Source: CAVSRC01 sp963750065 (GTDB lineage: Bacteria > Pseudomonadota > Alphaproteobacteria > Rhizobiales > Kaistiaceae). Taken from it: a stretch of DNA of 64,000 bases. Below are positions 43,305-52,446 of the stretch, piece after piece. How positions within the stretch are numbered: position 1 is the stretch's first letter; each line of letters begins with the position of its first letter. The translations under genes and the position numbers were made by a program. The stretch spans positions 372,001 to 436,000 of the forward strand of contig CAVVPK010000012.1 in the NCBI GenBank assembly GCA_963750065.1, given 5' to 3'. Below the pieces are notes generated by a model. That model did no database searches, was not told the origin of the DNA, and saw nothing but the letters and a program-made list of their open reading frames with translations.

Positions 43305-44318
43305 TCAGCCCCAGCCGCCGTCGCGCGTCTTGTAGAAGATGTGGCGGCCGATCTTGTCGACCTTCTTCATCGCCCGCGCCCAGCGCGGCCGCACGTAGTT
43401 GGCGTGGTAGTGGGTGGCGGCGCCGACGTCGGACAGGAACAGGGTGCGGTCGTCGTTGAGGATCTTGGTCGCCAGCGCCTGCGAGGACGTCCAGGCCGAG
43501 CGGTCGGTGATGCGGTCGGGCCGGCCGTCGCAGGCAAACGAGAACTGGCAGGCGTTACGCTTGTTCTTGTTCTGATAGACGACGGCGCAGATGGTGTTGG
43601 GATAGGCGGGGTTCTTCAGGCGGTTGAGCACCACCTGGGCGACGGCGATCTGCCCGCGCTCCGGCTCGCCGCGCGCTTCGAAATAGATCGCCGTTGCGAG
43701 GCATTTGACTTCGCTGGCGGAGCGCACATTGGCCGGCAGTGCGTAGTTCACCCAGGCGTGGTTGGCATCGATGTTCGGATCGAGAACGACCGAGCCCTTG
43801 CCCTTCTTGGCCATCACCGCATCGAAGATCTTGCTGGCTGCCTTTTCGCCGGCATCGGCATTGGCATAGGCGAGCGCCATCGACTGCGCGTTGCCATCGG
43901 GCGCCGCCTTCGCTGCCGGGGACGCCGTGCCGGCCGCGGGCGCTCTGGCTGCCACGGCGGTGGTCTTGGCCTCGGGCATCATGAACGCCATGCGCGGCAA
44001 AGCGGGATCGGAATCCGGCGCCGCGAAGAGGCTCGCCGCCTTCAGTGCGCCGGCCGAAATGACCTGCGGCTGCCGGGCGAGACGGTCAGATTTCGACATG
44101 CGGTTGATGTGCGCGGCGGTGGCGACCGAGCCGGTGACGGTCGGATCGAGCGCCTGGCGGCCGTTTTCGGCAATCCGGTTGCCGGCACGATCGGGCGAAT
44201 CCTGATGGGAAAGCTTCTGGGTCGACAGCGACAGCAGCAGGCCGGCAAGGACGAGGCGGCCGAGACCGGCAGGCCACTTCCTGCGGATACGCTTACGCTG
44301 TCTCCCCCGTACGACCAC
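43305..44318 (-). CDS. SleB-like cell wall hydrolase
   Basis: A 337-aa protein with an N-terminal basic stretch and a membrane/signal segment (LGRLVLAGLLLSLSTQ), a linker of low complexity, and a C-terminal SleB/hydrolase_2 domain. That domain has CLATAIYFEARGEPERGQIAVAQVVLNR, with the catalytic Glu, and ICAVVYQNKNKRNACQFSFACDG. It probably cuts peptidoglycan in the periplasm. The start is a GTG; the family's N-terminus varies. Convergent with ppk2, 12 bp between stops. Confidence 0.88.
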   Translation of the reverse strand: MVVRGRQRKRIRRKWPAGLGRLVLAGLLLSLSTQKLSHQDSPDRAGNRIAENGRQALDPTVTGSVATAAHINRMSKSDRLARQPQVISAGALKAASLFAAPDSDPALPRMAFMMPEAKTTAVAARAPAAGTASPAAKAAPDGNAQSMALAYANADAGEKAASKIFDAVMAKKGKGSVVLDPNIDANHAWVNYALPANVRSASEVKCLATAIYFEARGEPERGQIAVAQVVLNRLKNPAYPNTICAVVYQNKNKRNACQFSFACDGRPDRITDRSAWTSSQALATKILNDDRTLFLSDVGAATHYHANYVRPRWARAMKKVDKIGRHIFYKTRDGGWG

Positions 44319-44448
44319 GCCTTACTCCACGCACACAACTGACACGAGCGGCACAATCGGACCCGGCAGGCGGGCATTGCGCTACCCCGGCTTCGTCAAG
44401 TGATGGGGGATTAACCTTGAAACTCAGTTAATGCGGCGATCGAGTTTC

Positions 44449-44495
44449 GAACAAAAAACCGCCCCCTCTGGCGGAGGAAACCCGCCAAAGGGGGC
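44449..44495 (-). terminator. Rho-independent terminator of ppdK
   Basis: On the minus strand a strong GC hairpin (arms with GCCCCCT/AGGGGGC and TGGCGG/CCGCCA) is followed by a run of six T (44452-44458 region). It lies 39-85 bp after the ppdK stop at 44534 and stops transcription before the SleB-like gene. Confidence 0.88.
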
Positions 44496-44533
44496 GACAA
44501 TGAGCGCTAGTCAGGGTTTTTACGTGGCCGTAC

Positions 44534-47218
44534 TCAGGCCGTGCTGGACGTCTTTGCACCCTTTGCCGCGATCGTCGCCTGGGCCGCGGCCAGACGCGCG
44601 ATCGGCACCCGGAAGGGCGAGCAGGACACGTAGTCGAGCCCGACCTTGTCGCAGAACTTGACCGAGGCCGGATCGCCGCCGTGCTCGCCGCAGATGCCGA
44701 GCTTCAGGTTCTTGCGGGTCGCACGGCCGCGCTCAGCCGCGATCTTGACCAGCTCGCCGACACCGTCCTGGTCGATCGACACGAAGGGGTCGCCGGGCAG
44801 GATGTTGGCGGAGAGGTAGGCCCCCAGGAACCCGGCGGCGTCGTCGCGCGAGATGCCGAAGGTGGTCTGCGTCAGGTCGTTGGTGCCGAACGAGAAGAAC
44901 TCGGCCGACTCGGCGATCTTGCCCGCCTGCAACGCGGCCCGCGGCAACTCGATCATCGTGCCAACCTGGTACTCGAGCGTCTTGCCGTACTCCTTGGACA
45001 CTTCCGCATAGGTCTTGTCGATGAGGCCCTTGACCAGATCGAGTTCGGCCTTGGTGGCGACCAGCGGCACCATGATCTCCGGCTTGATCGACTCGCCGGA
45101 CTTCTTGGCCACTTCGAAGGCGGCCTCGAAGATGGCCCGCGCCTGCATCTCGCCGATCTCCGGATAAGCTACGTCCAGACGGCAGCCGCGCATGCCGAGC
45201 ATCGGGTTGAACTCGTGCAGGGCGACCGAACGGTCACGCAGCTTGGCCGGATCGACGTTCATCGACTTGGCGACTTCTTCGATCTCCTCGTCGGTCTTGG
45301 GCAGGAACTCGTGCAGCGGCGGGTCGAGCAGGCGGATGGTCACCGGCAGGCCCTTCATGATCTCGAACAGCTCGACGAAGTCGCCGCGCTGCATCGGCAG
45401 GATCTTGGCAAGCGCGGCGCGCCGGCCTTCCTGCGTATCCGCGAGGATCATCTCGCGCACCGCGATGATGCGGTCGGCATCGAAGAACATGTGCTCGGTA
45501 CGGCACAGGCCGATGCCCTCGGCGCCGAAGGAACGCGCCGCCTTGGCGTCCATCGGCGTCTCGGCGTTGGCGCGGACCTTCATGCGGCGGACCCCGTCGG
45601 CCCACTCCATCAGCCGGGAGAAGTCGCCGGACAGCTCCGGCTCGCGCATCGCCACCAGGCCGGCAAGCACTTCACCGCTGCTGCCGTCGATGGTGATCAT
45701 GTCGCCCTTCTTGAAGGTGCGGCCGCTGGCCGTCATCGTCTGGGCATTGTAGTCGACGCGAATGCCGCCGGCGCCGGAGACACAGGGCTTGCCCATGCCG
45801 CGGGCGACCACGGCCGCGTGGCTGGTCATGCCGCCGCGGGCGGTCAGGATGCCCTCTGCGGCATGCATGCCGTTGATGTCTTCCGGGCTGGTCTCGACGC
45901 GGACCAGGACCACCTTGTGCCCCTGAGCCTTGAGCGCCTCGGCCTCGTCCGAATTGAAGACGCATTCACCGGAAGCCGCGCCGGGCGAAGCCGGCAGGCC
46001 GGTCGCGACCAGGTCGCGCTTCGCCTTCGGGTCGATGGTCGGATGGAGCAGCTGGTCGAGGCCGGCCGGCTCGATGCGCAGCACCGCCTCTTCCTTGGTG
46101 ATCAGCCCTTCGTCGGCCATGTCGATCGCGACCTTGAGGGCCGCTTTGGTGGTGCGCTTGCCGTTGCGGGTCTGCAGCATCCACAGGTGGCCGTCCTCGA
46201 TCGTGAACTCCATGTCCTGCATGTCACGATAGTGCTTCTCGAGGACGCTGCAGTAGCCGGCGAACTTCTTGAACGCCTCGGGCATCACCATTTCGAGTGA
46301 GGGGGCGTCGGAACCTGCCTGCTTGCGCGCGGCCTCGGTGATGTTCTGCGGTGTGCGGATGCCGGCGACCACGTCTTCGCCCTGGGCATTGACCAGGAAC
46401 TCGCCGTAAAGCGCACGCTCGCCGGTGGCCGGGTTGCGCGTGAAGGCCACGCCGGTTGCCGAATTCTCGCCGGTGTTGCCGAACACCATGGCCTGGACGT
46501 TGACCGCCGTGCCCCAGTCGCCCGGCAATTCGTGAATGCGGCGATAGGTGACCGCGCGCGCGCCCATCCATGAACCGAACACCGCGCCGATCGCGCCCCA
46601 CAGCTGATCCTTGGGATCCTGCGGGAACGGCTTGCCCAATTCCTTCTGGATGATGGCCTTGAAGGCCTCCGCCATCGTTTTCCAGTCGTCACCGCTCATT
46701 TCGGTGTCGAGGTTGTAGCCGTGCTTTTCCTTGTATTCGCCAAGCTTTTCTTCGAACAGGTCGGCGTCGAGGTCGAGCACCACATGGCCGTACATCTGGA
46801 CGAAGCGGCGATAGGAATTGTAAGCGAAGCGCTTGTCGGCCCGGGCGGCAACCACCTCGACGGTCTTGTCGTTGAGGCCGAGATTGAGGACCGTGTCCAT
46901 CATGCCGGGCATGGAGGCGCGGGCGCCGGAGCGGACCGAAACCAGGAGCGGATCCTTCTCGTCGCCGAACGTATGGCCGACCAGCTTGCCCATCTTGGCA
47001 ACGGCTTCGTCGACCTGGGCTTTCAGATCATCCGGGTACTTGCGGCCGTTCGCATAGAAATAGGTGCAGACCTCGGTCGTGACGGTGAAACCGGGGGGCA
47101 CCGGCAGGCCAATATTGGACATTTCGTGAAGGTTGGCGCCCTTGCCGCCCAGCAGGTTCCGCATTTCCGCGTTGCCGTCCGACTTATCGCCGCCGAATGA
47201 ATAGACCCATTTTGTCAT
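44534..47218 (-). CDS. ppdK: Pyruvate, phosphate dikinase
   Basis: An 894-aa PPDK, interconverting pyruvate + ATP + Pi and phosphoenolpyruvate + AMP + PPi. The N-terminal ATP-grasp part starts KWVYSFGGDKSDGNAEMRNL and contains LLGGKGANLHEM. The phospho-histidine swivelling domain has GGMTSHAAVVARGMGKPC. The C-terminal PEP-binding TIM barrel has EGIGLCRTEHMF and the end-motif LGICGEHGGDP. The start at 47218 matches the family (MTKWVYSFGG); longer frames extend into the divergent promoter. A terminator follows. Confidence 0.97.
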   Translation of the reverse strand: MTKWVYSFGGDKSDGNAEMRNLLGGKGANLHEMSNIGLPVPPGFTVTTEVCTYFYANGRKYPDDLKAQVDEAVAKMGKLVGHTFGDEKDPLLVSVRSGARASMPGMMDTVLNLGLNDKTVEVVAARADKRFAYNSYRRFVQMYGHVVLDLDADLFEEKLGEYKEKHGYNLDTEMSGDDWKTMAEAFKAIIQKELGKPFPQDPKDQLWGAIGAVFGSWMGARAVTYRRIHELPGDWGTAVNVQAMVFGNTGENSATGVAFTRNPATGERALYGEFLVNAQGEDVVAGIRTPQNITEAARKQAGSDAPSLEMVMPEAFKKFAGYCSVLEKHYRDMQDMEFTIEDGHLWMLQTRNGKRTTKAALKVAIDMADEGLITKEEAVLRIEPAGLDQLLHPTIDPKAKRDLVATGLPASPGAASGECVFNSDEAEALKAQGHKVVLVRVETSPEDINGMHAAEGILTARGGMTSHAAVVARGMGKPCVSGAGGIRVDYNAQTMTASGRTFKKGDMITIDGSSGEVLAGLVAMREPELSGDFSRLMEWADGVRRMKVRANAETPMDAKAARSFGAEGIGLCRTEHMFFDADRIIAVREMILADTQEGRRAALAKILPMQRGDFVELFEIMKGLPVTIRLLDPPLHEFLPKTDEEIEEVAKSMNVDPAKLRDRSVALHEFNPMLGMRGCRLDVAYPEIGEMQARAIFEAAFEVAKKSGESIKPEIMVPLVATKAELDLVKGLIDKTYAEVSKEYGKTLEYQVGTMIELPRAALQAGKIAESAEFFSFGTNDLTQTTFGISRDDAAGFLGAYLSANILPGDPFVSIDQDGVGELVKIAAERGRATRKNLKLGICGEHGGDPASVKFCDKVGLDYVSCSPFRVPIARLAAAQATIAAKGAKTSSTA

Positions 47219-47525
47219 GAGAAAACCCGCAGTCTGAGGTGGGAGTGAAACTTGTGATCCGTCACAAACCACAGGGGGGCTCGGGGGACCTTGATGCAGG
47301 TCAACGGCTAGGCTGTGGGCCGTTTTTTGGCCTCCCGGAGGCTGTGATCTGGAGCACTTGCCGGGCGTCGTGACGCCATGCAATGTCGCGCCGGGGATGC
47401 GCCAAGGACGCGGCCCCGGCGCGGCCAGTCCGACCGGGACGAGCAGTTGGCGGCAATCGGGGTTGGGGGGCCTTCTGCCGCGAAGACTGCGGTGACGTTC
47501 TGCAACCAGAGAAAGACAAAAGAAG
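47219..47525. other. Divergent intergenic region of ppdK and a secreted-protein gene
   Basis: 307 bp with a 16-bp palindrome (47252-47267) near the ppdK start. Nothing else was identified with confidence. Confidence 0.55.
47252..47267. promoter_or_regulatory. Palindromic operator-like site upstream of ppdK
   Basis: Perfect arms TTGTGA and TCACAA separated by TCCG, 34 bp before the ppdK start. The core resembles GntR- or CRP-family sites, but the spacing of TGTGA/TCACA is four rather than the usual six for CRP. The regulator is unknown. Confidence 0.45.
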
Positions 47526-47996
47526 ATGCTGAGACTGATGCGGATCGGCGCACCCTTGGTCGCCGTCATGGCGTTTCTTGCCTTGTCGCCGAGCCTTTCC
47601 CATGCCGCCACTGCGGCACAGGAGCAGGCGTTCATCGACGCCTATCAGAAGGCCTACGACGCCCAAGATGGCGAGGCCCTCAAGGCGCTTCTCTACACGG
47701 AAGGCGCCGATCCCATGGCGCTCGAATTCTATGGGCAGATGATGACCGCCGAATTCGGTGGTGCGATCACCGAGATCGGCCTGAGAGACCTGACTCCCGA
47801 TGAAGTGACGCAGGCCGCGCAGCCAATGCCCGGCCCGATGGGCGGCAAATTCATCCTGGTGCCGAAGCCCTACAAGAAGCTCGTCGTCAAGATCAAGATG
47901 AAGGACGCCAACGGCGAATCGAGCAGCGATAACGAATTGTTCGTTGCCGAGAAGGACGGCACGCTGGTCATCGCGACGCCGGCGCCGGCACAATAA
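47526..47996 (+). CDS. Secreted hypothetical protein
   Basis: A 156-aa protein with a clear signal peptide (RIGAPLVAVMAFLALSPSLSHA), so periplasmic. The mature part EQAFIDAYQKAYDAQDGEALKALLYTEGADP looks like an NTF2/SnoaL-type alpha+beta domain, but family membership is only suggested. No cysteine or catalytic motif is evident. AAGAAG lies before the ATG. It is the divergent neighbour of ppdK and ends 17 bp before the convergent nadQ stop. Confidence 0.75.
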   Translation: MLRLMRIGAPLVAVMAFLALSPSLSHAATAAQEQAFIDAYQKAYDAQDGEALKALLYTEGADPMALEFYGQMMTAEFGGAITEIGLRDLTPDEVTQAAQPMPGPMGGKFILVPKPYKKLVVKIKMKDANGESSSDNELFVAEKDGTLVIATPAPAQ

Positions 47997-48012
47997 CCGC
48001 GGCCAGAAGGAA

Positions 48013-49005
48013 TCACGCCCGGACGCCCAGGCGGAAGCCGGGCGCCGGGCGTTCCTTCAGGATTTCGCGGCGGAAGCGGAAGAGCGCCGCCGGTCGCCCG
48101 CGCTTCTGCGGGGCGGTGCCGCCGGTGGGCTCGACCAGGGCGGCTCCCTCGACCAGGCGGCGGAAGTTCTGCTTGTGCAGGTGGCGGCCGGAGATCGCCT
48201 CCACCGTGCGCTGGAGTTCGGTCAGCGTGAAGGCGTCGGCCATCAGCTCGAAGACCACCGGACGATATTTCAGCTTGGCGCGCAGCCGGGAAATGGCGGT
48301 GGCGAGGATGCGGCGGTGGTCGAAGCGCATGGAGGCCCCGGTAAGGCGGGTGACGGCGTGGTCGAAGATGCGGCGGCCGTCGCGTTCAGCCTCAGCCACC
48401 AGGCCGGCTTCGTAGAGCAGCTCGTAGCGGTCGAGCGCCCGCTCCTCGTCCCAGCGCGCGCCGTCGTCGCCGAAAGCCAGCAGCATGCGCTCGCGCCGCC
48501 CGAGCGGCCGCCACTCGGCCGGGCCGGAGGACGGCTCCGTGCGGCTCCAGCGGGTGAGCGCCGGCAGGATCGCCTCGTCGAGCACCGCCGGCCGGCCCTC
48601 GCGCCAATCCTCCCACGGGAAGAACCCATACCAGTGCCGCCAATGGGCGCGGGCGAGCGCCAGTTCTTCCGGCGAATCGTCGCTGATGCGGGTCAGCGCC
48701 AGATAACCGACCGAGACCAGGTGCGGGCCGGTATCGCCGGGGGTCGTGTGCCGTCCGCGATCGCCGAACGTATAGAGCTGCTCGACGTGACCGAGCTTGA
48801 GCGCCGTCTGTTCCGCCACCCAGGCGCGCAGGCCTGCCTCGAAAGTCCGGTGGCCAAGCGGATTGAACGGGCCGAAGGGCAGGTTGTCCGGTTCGCCGCC
48901 GCCGGGCGACACAACCAGGATCAGCGGCTGCTGCTCGGCCACCGCAACGATCGCCGCGTGCAGTCCGATCTCGATCGGCGGCGGTTGCGGCCGATGGGCG
49001 ATCAC
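48013..49005 (-). CDS. nadQ: NadQ-like NAD biosynthesis regulator (COG4111)
   Basis: A 330-aa protein with an N-terminal Nudix-like domain (ILVVSPGGGEPDNLPFGPFNPL; the standard catalytic Nudix box is degenerate, so it probably binds rather than hydrolyses) and a C-terminal winged-helix part (RPVVFELMADAFTLTELQRTVEAI then HLHKQNFRRLVE). This architecture is the COG4111 NadQ group, repressors of NAD synthesis genes. The presence of a 25-bp operator before nadABC about 9 kb away supports the call. Its start overlaps the end of the phosphatase gene. Ligand unknown. Confidence 0.8.
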   Translation of the reverse strand: MIAHRPQPPPIEIGLHAAIVAVAEQQPLILVVSPGGGEPDNLPFGPFNPLGHRTFEAGLRAWVAEQTALKLGHVEQLYTFGDRGRHTTPGDTGPHLVSVGYLALTRISDDSPEELALARAHWRHWYGFFPWEDWREGRPAVLDEAILPALTRWSRTEPSSGPAEWRPLGRRERMLLAFGDDGARWDEERALDRYELLYEAGLVAEAERDGRRIFDHAVTRLTGASMRFDHRRILATAISRLRAKLKYRPVVFELMADAFTLTELQRTVEAISGRHLHKQNFRRLVEGAALVEPTGGTAPQKRGRPAALFRFRREILKERPAPGFRLGVRA

Positions 49006-49521
49006 CTAATCCTCCAACTCCAGGACGAAGGGCACATTCTCGGTGGCCATCGTGCCGTGGCCAATCTCTTCGATGGCCGCGATCATGCGGCCGTCGCGGC
49101 CGAGCAGCCGGTCGGCGATGGTGACCAGGCGCTGATTGGGCGTGGCGATGGAGGAGGCGCTTCTCAGCGCCTGCGCGATGGCGCGCTCGTCGCGATCCGG
49201 CCGCGCGACGCACAGCGCGATGAAGGCGGCGGCGGTCGAGCGGCTGATCCCGGCATAGCAGTGCACGACCAGCGGCCGCGACTGGTCCCAGCCCTGGATG
49301 AACTCGATCAGCGTGCTGACATGATCGTCCGCCGCCAGCACCAGGCCGTCAGCCGGCTCGGTAATGTCGTTGATGCCGATGAACAGATGATTCTCGGCCG
49401 CAATCGTTTCGGGACGTTCGACCGGTGTAGCCAGATCGATAAGCGTGATCAGGTGACTGGCGCCGGAGGCGGCGACGGTGGGGGCGACCTGGGAGAGGGG
49501 GCAGACATGAACGGCCGGCAT
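49006..49521 (-). CDS. Tyrosine phosphatase-like protein
   Basis: A 171-aa dual-specificity/tyrosine-phosphatase fold protein. The catalytic loop is VHCYAGISRST (HCx5R), and the general-acid Asp is probably in FIGINDITEPADG. Such proteins commonly lie between NadQ and an HD hydrolase in Hyphomicrobiales. The start MPAVHVCPLSQVAPTVAAS is well placed. Substrate unknown. Gene order HD, phosphatase, NadQ, all on the minus strand, indicates an operon. Confidence 0.85.
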   Translation of the reverse strand: MPAVHVCPLSQVAPTVAASGASHLITLIDLATPVERPETIAAENHLFIGINDITEPADGLVLAADDHVSTLIEFIQGWDQSRPLVVHCYAGISRSTAAAFIALCVARPDRDERAIAQALRSASSIATPNQRLVTIADRLLGRDGRMIAAIEEIGHGTMATENVPFVLELED

Positions 49522-49593
49522 GGATGTTTCCAGTTTCCGATGATTGACCCGGCAGTCTATAGCCTTTCCCGGTGACAGGGCGACTGATCCCGC

Positions 49594-50205
49594 TCAGGCC
49601 CTGTCGGCGGCTGCCGCCAATACTTTGAAGCGCTGCAGAAATCGCCGCTCGGCCCGGGCCGCCGGCCAGGGCGCGAGGTCGAGCCGGCCGGGTTCGATTT
49701 CGCGCGGACGGCCGAAGATCGTCGCCGCCTCGGCCTCGCCGAAACCAGCCAGCGCCACGGCCTCGAAATAGGCCGAGACGTGGTCGGCCGCCTTGATCTT
49801 GGCGGTCAGCGCCGCGGGCAGCGGCGACGGCAATCCGAAGCGCAGGTGGATGGCCGCCAGCAGCCGCTGCTCGACCACCGGATATTCGCCGCCGAGCAGC
49901 GCCTTGAACGGCGAGATGAGATCGCCGAGCACGTATTCGGGCGCATCGTGCAGCATCGCCGCCAGCCGCCCGACGGCGCCGATCTCGGGCGCCAGAATCC
50001 CGACGATCTCCTCCACCGCCAGCGTGTGCTGGGCAACCGAGAAGGCATGCGGGCCTACGGTCTGGCCGTTCCAGCGCGCCACGCGCGCCAGGCCGTGGGC
50101 GATGTCCTCGATCTCGATGTCGAGCGGCGAGGGGTCGATGAGGTCGAGCCGGCGGCCGGAGAGCATCCGCTGCCAGGCGCGGGGCGAGGTGTCTTTCTTG
50201 GGCAT
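49594..50205 (-). CDS. HD-domain phosphohydrolase (YfbR-like)
   Basis: A 203-aa HD-domain protein. The metal ligands are visible in FSVAQHTLAVEEI, MLHDAPEYVLGD and IKAADHVSAYFEA. YfbR-type enzymes dephosphorylate deoxynucleoside monophosphates; the substrate here is not proven. It stands upstream of the phosphatase and nadQ on the same strand (72-bp gap). Confidence 0.85.
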   Translation of the reverse strand: MPKKDTSPRAWQRMLSGRRLDLIDPSPLDIEIEDIAHGLARVARWNGQTVGPHAFSVAQHTLAVEEIVGILAPEIGAVGRLAAMLHDAPEYVLGDLISPFKALLGGEYPVVEQRLLAAIHLRFGLPSPLPAALTAKIKAADHVSAYFEAVALAGFGEAEAATIFGRPREIEPGRLDLAPWPAARAERRFLQRFKVLAAAADRA

Positions 50206-50267
50206 GGTCTGTCGGTCCCGACGCTTGCCACGCCAGTGTCGCCGATTCCCGGTACGCCTGTCAGTCC

Positions 50268-51140
50268 TTATCGGCTGGCCGCCGGCCAGCCGAAGGTCGC
50301 CCAGCCGGGAAGCGCGAGGGTGAGCGTCGCATCGCCGGCCGTAATCGGTATGCCCGTATCCATGGCCTCCTTTGCGCGGTCGAGCCTGACAAGCGCCAGC
50401 GCGCTATCGCCGGCAGACGAGCCGAGGAGGCCGAGCAGCTTGCCGCCGGCGGCCACCTCGGCGCCGGGGCCGGGCAGGGGGCCGGTCGCCTGAGCGATGA
50501 CGAAGCGGCGGCGGGCGGTGCCGCGATGCTGCATGCGCGAGACGACCTCCTGGCCGATATAGCAGCCCTTGCCGAAATCGACTCCGGCGAGCTGGTCCAT
50601 GTCGGTGTCGTGCGGAAAGGCGTCGCCGAAGGAAAAGTCGATGCCGCCCTCGGGGATGCCGAGCGAGATGCGGTGGGCGTCGTAGTCAGCTTCCGTCGCG
50701 GCGGCGAAGCCGGAGAGGACGGGCGGCTGGTCGGCCGGCGCGACGACCCGCCAGCCGAGCGCGGCCAGGCGCGGATCGGGCGCGGCAATGCCGTCGATGT
50801 GATGCACGCCCTCCGGCCCCCAGACGGCGAGCACCTGGGCTTCGGCGGAGATGTCCTCGACGGTGACCTTGGCGCGCAGCCTGTAGAAGCCGAGGCGCTT
50901 GACGAAATCGGCGGCGAGGCCACGCGGCAGGTCGAAGAGGAAGCGGTCGCCGTCGCTGATCACGATGAAATCGAACAGGATCTTGCCCTGCGGGGTCAGC
51001 AGGCCGGCGAAGACCGCCTGTCCGGGGCCGGCGCGGCTGATATCGGCCGTCACCAGATCGTTGAGGAACTTCTCCGCCTCCGGCCCACCGACCGCCACCA
51101 CGCCGCGGCGCTCAAGGACCGCTATCGAACCATTGCTCAC
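50268..51140 (-). CDS. ygfZ: Folate-binding protein YgfZ/GcvT-like
   Basis: A 290-aa protein of the YgfZ/IBA57 group, a GcvT-fold folate-binding factor for Fe-S cluster proteins. The invariant signature is KGCYIGQEVVSRMQHRGTARR. The start MSNGSIAVLERRGVVAVGG and FAGLLTPQGKILFDFIV match the family. It is 62 bp upstream of the HD gene on the same strand. Confidence 0.93.
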   Translation of the reverse strand: MSNGSIAVLERRGVVAVGGPEAEKFLNDLVTADISRAGPGQAVFAGLLTPQGKILFDFIVISDGDRFLFDLPRGLAADFVKRLGFYRLRAKVTVEDISAEAQVLAVWGPEGVHHIDGIAAPDPRLAALGWRVVAPADQPPVLSGFAAATEADYDAHRISLGIPEGGIDFSFGDAFPHDTDMDQLAGVDFGKGCYIGQEVVSRMQHRGTARRRFVIAQATGPLPGPGAEVAAGGKLLGLLGSSAGDSALALVRLDRAKEAMDTGIPITAGDATLTLALPGWATFGWPAASR

Positions 51141-51219
51141 GAGAATGCTCCGCCCCGGCTGATTTCACTGCCTAACTAGGTGGCGCTGCGCGACGGAGCA
51201 AGATGGGCGAAGCCCCGCC

Positions 51220-51933
51220 TCACTCACCGGCAAGGAAGAATCGCCATGTGCCGTCCGGCGAAATGCCGACGCGATAGTAGAGGTAGGTGGCGTAGGCCTT
51301 CATGTCCTCGTAGTCGCCGGCATAGACCAGCTTGAACAGCTCGACCAGTTGCCGCGGCGACAGCTTGTCCACCGGGTAATAGGCGAAGTAGGGCCAGACA
51401 TACATTTCGTCCGGGCTGCCCACATTCACGTGGACATAGCCGGCCTCGAGCACCTCGGTCAGGATCGCCAGGATCTCGCGGCCGCCCTCGTCGCCGGAGG
51501 AGGATTTCAGAAAGTCGATCGGGTCGCCGATTTCGTTGAGGCTCAACTGCGGCGGCGGGTCGCTGGCGTCGATGATCGGCCTGAGCTTCTCCGGGTCGCC
51601 GGTTGCCGCCGCGTCGATGATCTGCTGGCGCAGGCGCGCCACCGGGACCGGCAGCTTGGACAGATCGTAGAGGACCTCGGGCACCGGCATGTCGGGTTCG
51701 GCTGCAGGCCCGGCCGCCGGCGGCGGCGTTTCGGCGGCATCGGGCGGCACCTCCGACATGCCCGGTTCGACCGTCTTGTCCGGCGGAACGACAATGGACT
51801 GGGTCTGGACGGGGCGGCCTTCGGTTGCCGCCTGTGCCGGAGCCGTGCCAAAGGCAAAAAGCGCTGCCACCAGCGCAAGGCCGATGGGCCGCAAGCCCAG
51901 CTTGTACGGTGTGATCCGCCGCATGACTGCCAT
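51220..51933 (-). CDS. Secreted hypothetical protein
   Basis: A 237-aa protein with a signal peptide (LGLRPIGLALVAALFAFGTAPAQA after a basic start), a Pro-rich linker (EVPPDAAETPPPAAGPAAEP) and a C-terminal ~160-residue domain including YVHVNVGSPDEMYVWPYFAYY and DGTWRFFLAGE. The conserved-looking aromatic stretch MYVWPYFAYY is notable. I do not recognise the family with certainty; similar proteins seem present in Hyphomicrobiales. The ATG at 51924 (MRRITPYKL) is an equally good start. Confidence 0.75.
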   Translation of the reverse strand: MAVMRRITPYKLGLRPIGLALVAALFAFGTAPAQAATEGRPVQTQSIVVPPDKTVEPGMSEVPPDAAETPPPAAGPAAEPDMPVPEVLYDLSKLPVPVARLRQQIIDAAATGDPEKLRPIIDASDPPPQLSLNEIGDPIDFLKSSSGDEGGREILAILTEVLEAGYVHVNVGSPDEMYVWPYFAYYPVDKLSPRQLVELFKLVYAGDYEDMKAYATYLYYRVGISPDGTWRFFLAGE

Positions 51934-52051
51934 CGAGCCGGGCGTTGCCCCTGGGCTCGTCCCCAACGTCGCCGCAGGCCATCCTAAGCCAAAGCGGCAC
52001 GGCCGGCCACAGGACCATACGCCGCCCGGCGATGGGGCCGGTCAGGCGGGA

Positions 52052-52321
52052 CTACTGGACGGTGACGTCGATACTGAACTCGAACGCCTCGATGCGCTTC
52101 GGCAGCGCCCGGGCGAATTCGGCGACCGCCTCCTCGCCATAGGCGGCGACCAGATCCGACAGGGCCAGAAACAGGGCGGAATTCGCCAGGATGTCGGGAT
52201 CGATCTTGTCTGCCAGGGCATCGTCCCAGGCATCGCTGAGATAGGTCAGCGCCAGGCGCTTCTTCTCGGCAATCGAGCGCTCATCCTTGGCGGCTGGGGC
52301 CAGTCCGGTCGCAATCGTCAT
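52052..52321 (-). CDS. Conserved hypothetical protein with CtrA-type boxes upstream
   Basis: An 89-aa soluble protein beginning MTIATGLAPAAKDERSIAEK and rich in helix-forming residues; EFARALPKRIEAFEFSIDVTVQ is the C-terminus. No domain is recognised. Two CtrA-like sites (52415-52429 and 52447-52461) lie 94-140 bp upstream, suggesting cell-cycle control. The preceding gene, TIGR02301, ends at 52465, so this gene has its own promoter. Confidence 0.75.
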   Translation of the reverse strand: MTIATGLAPAAKDERSIAEKKRLALTYLSDAWDDALADKIDPDILANSALFLALSDLVAAYGEEAVAEFARALPKRIEAFEFSIDVTVQ

Positions 52322-52414
52322 GGGTATCGGTCGCCTGCTTGCCGAGTTGGCGATTTAAGACTTGGGCAAGGTAGCACGCACCGGCTTCCGCGCCAGCACA
52401 TCGTGAAGAAACGG

Positions 52415-52429
52415 TTAACGCGTCCTTAA
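52415..52429 (-). promoter_or_regulatory. CtrA box 1
   Basis: Exact TTAA, seven bases, TTAA: the full CtrA consensus, 94 bp before the 89-aa protein start. Confidence 0.65.
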
Positions 52430-52446
52430 AATTTTACGGGTTCCGG

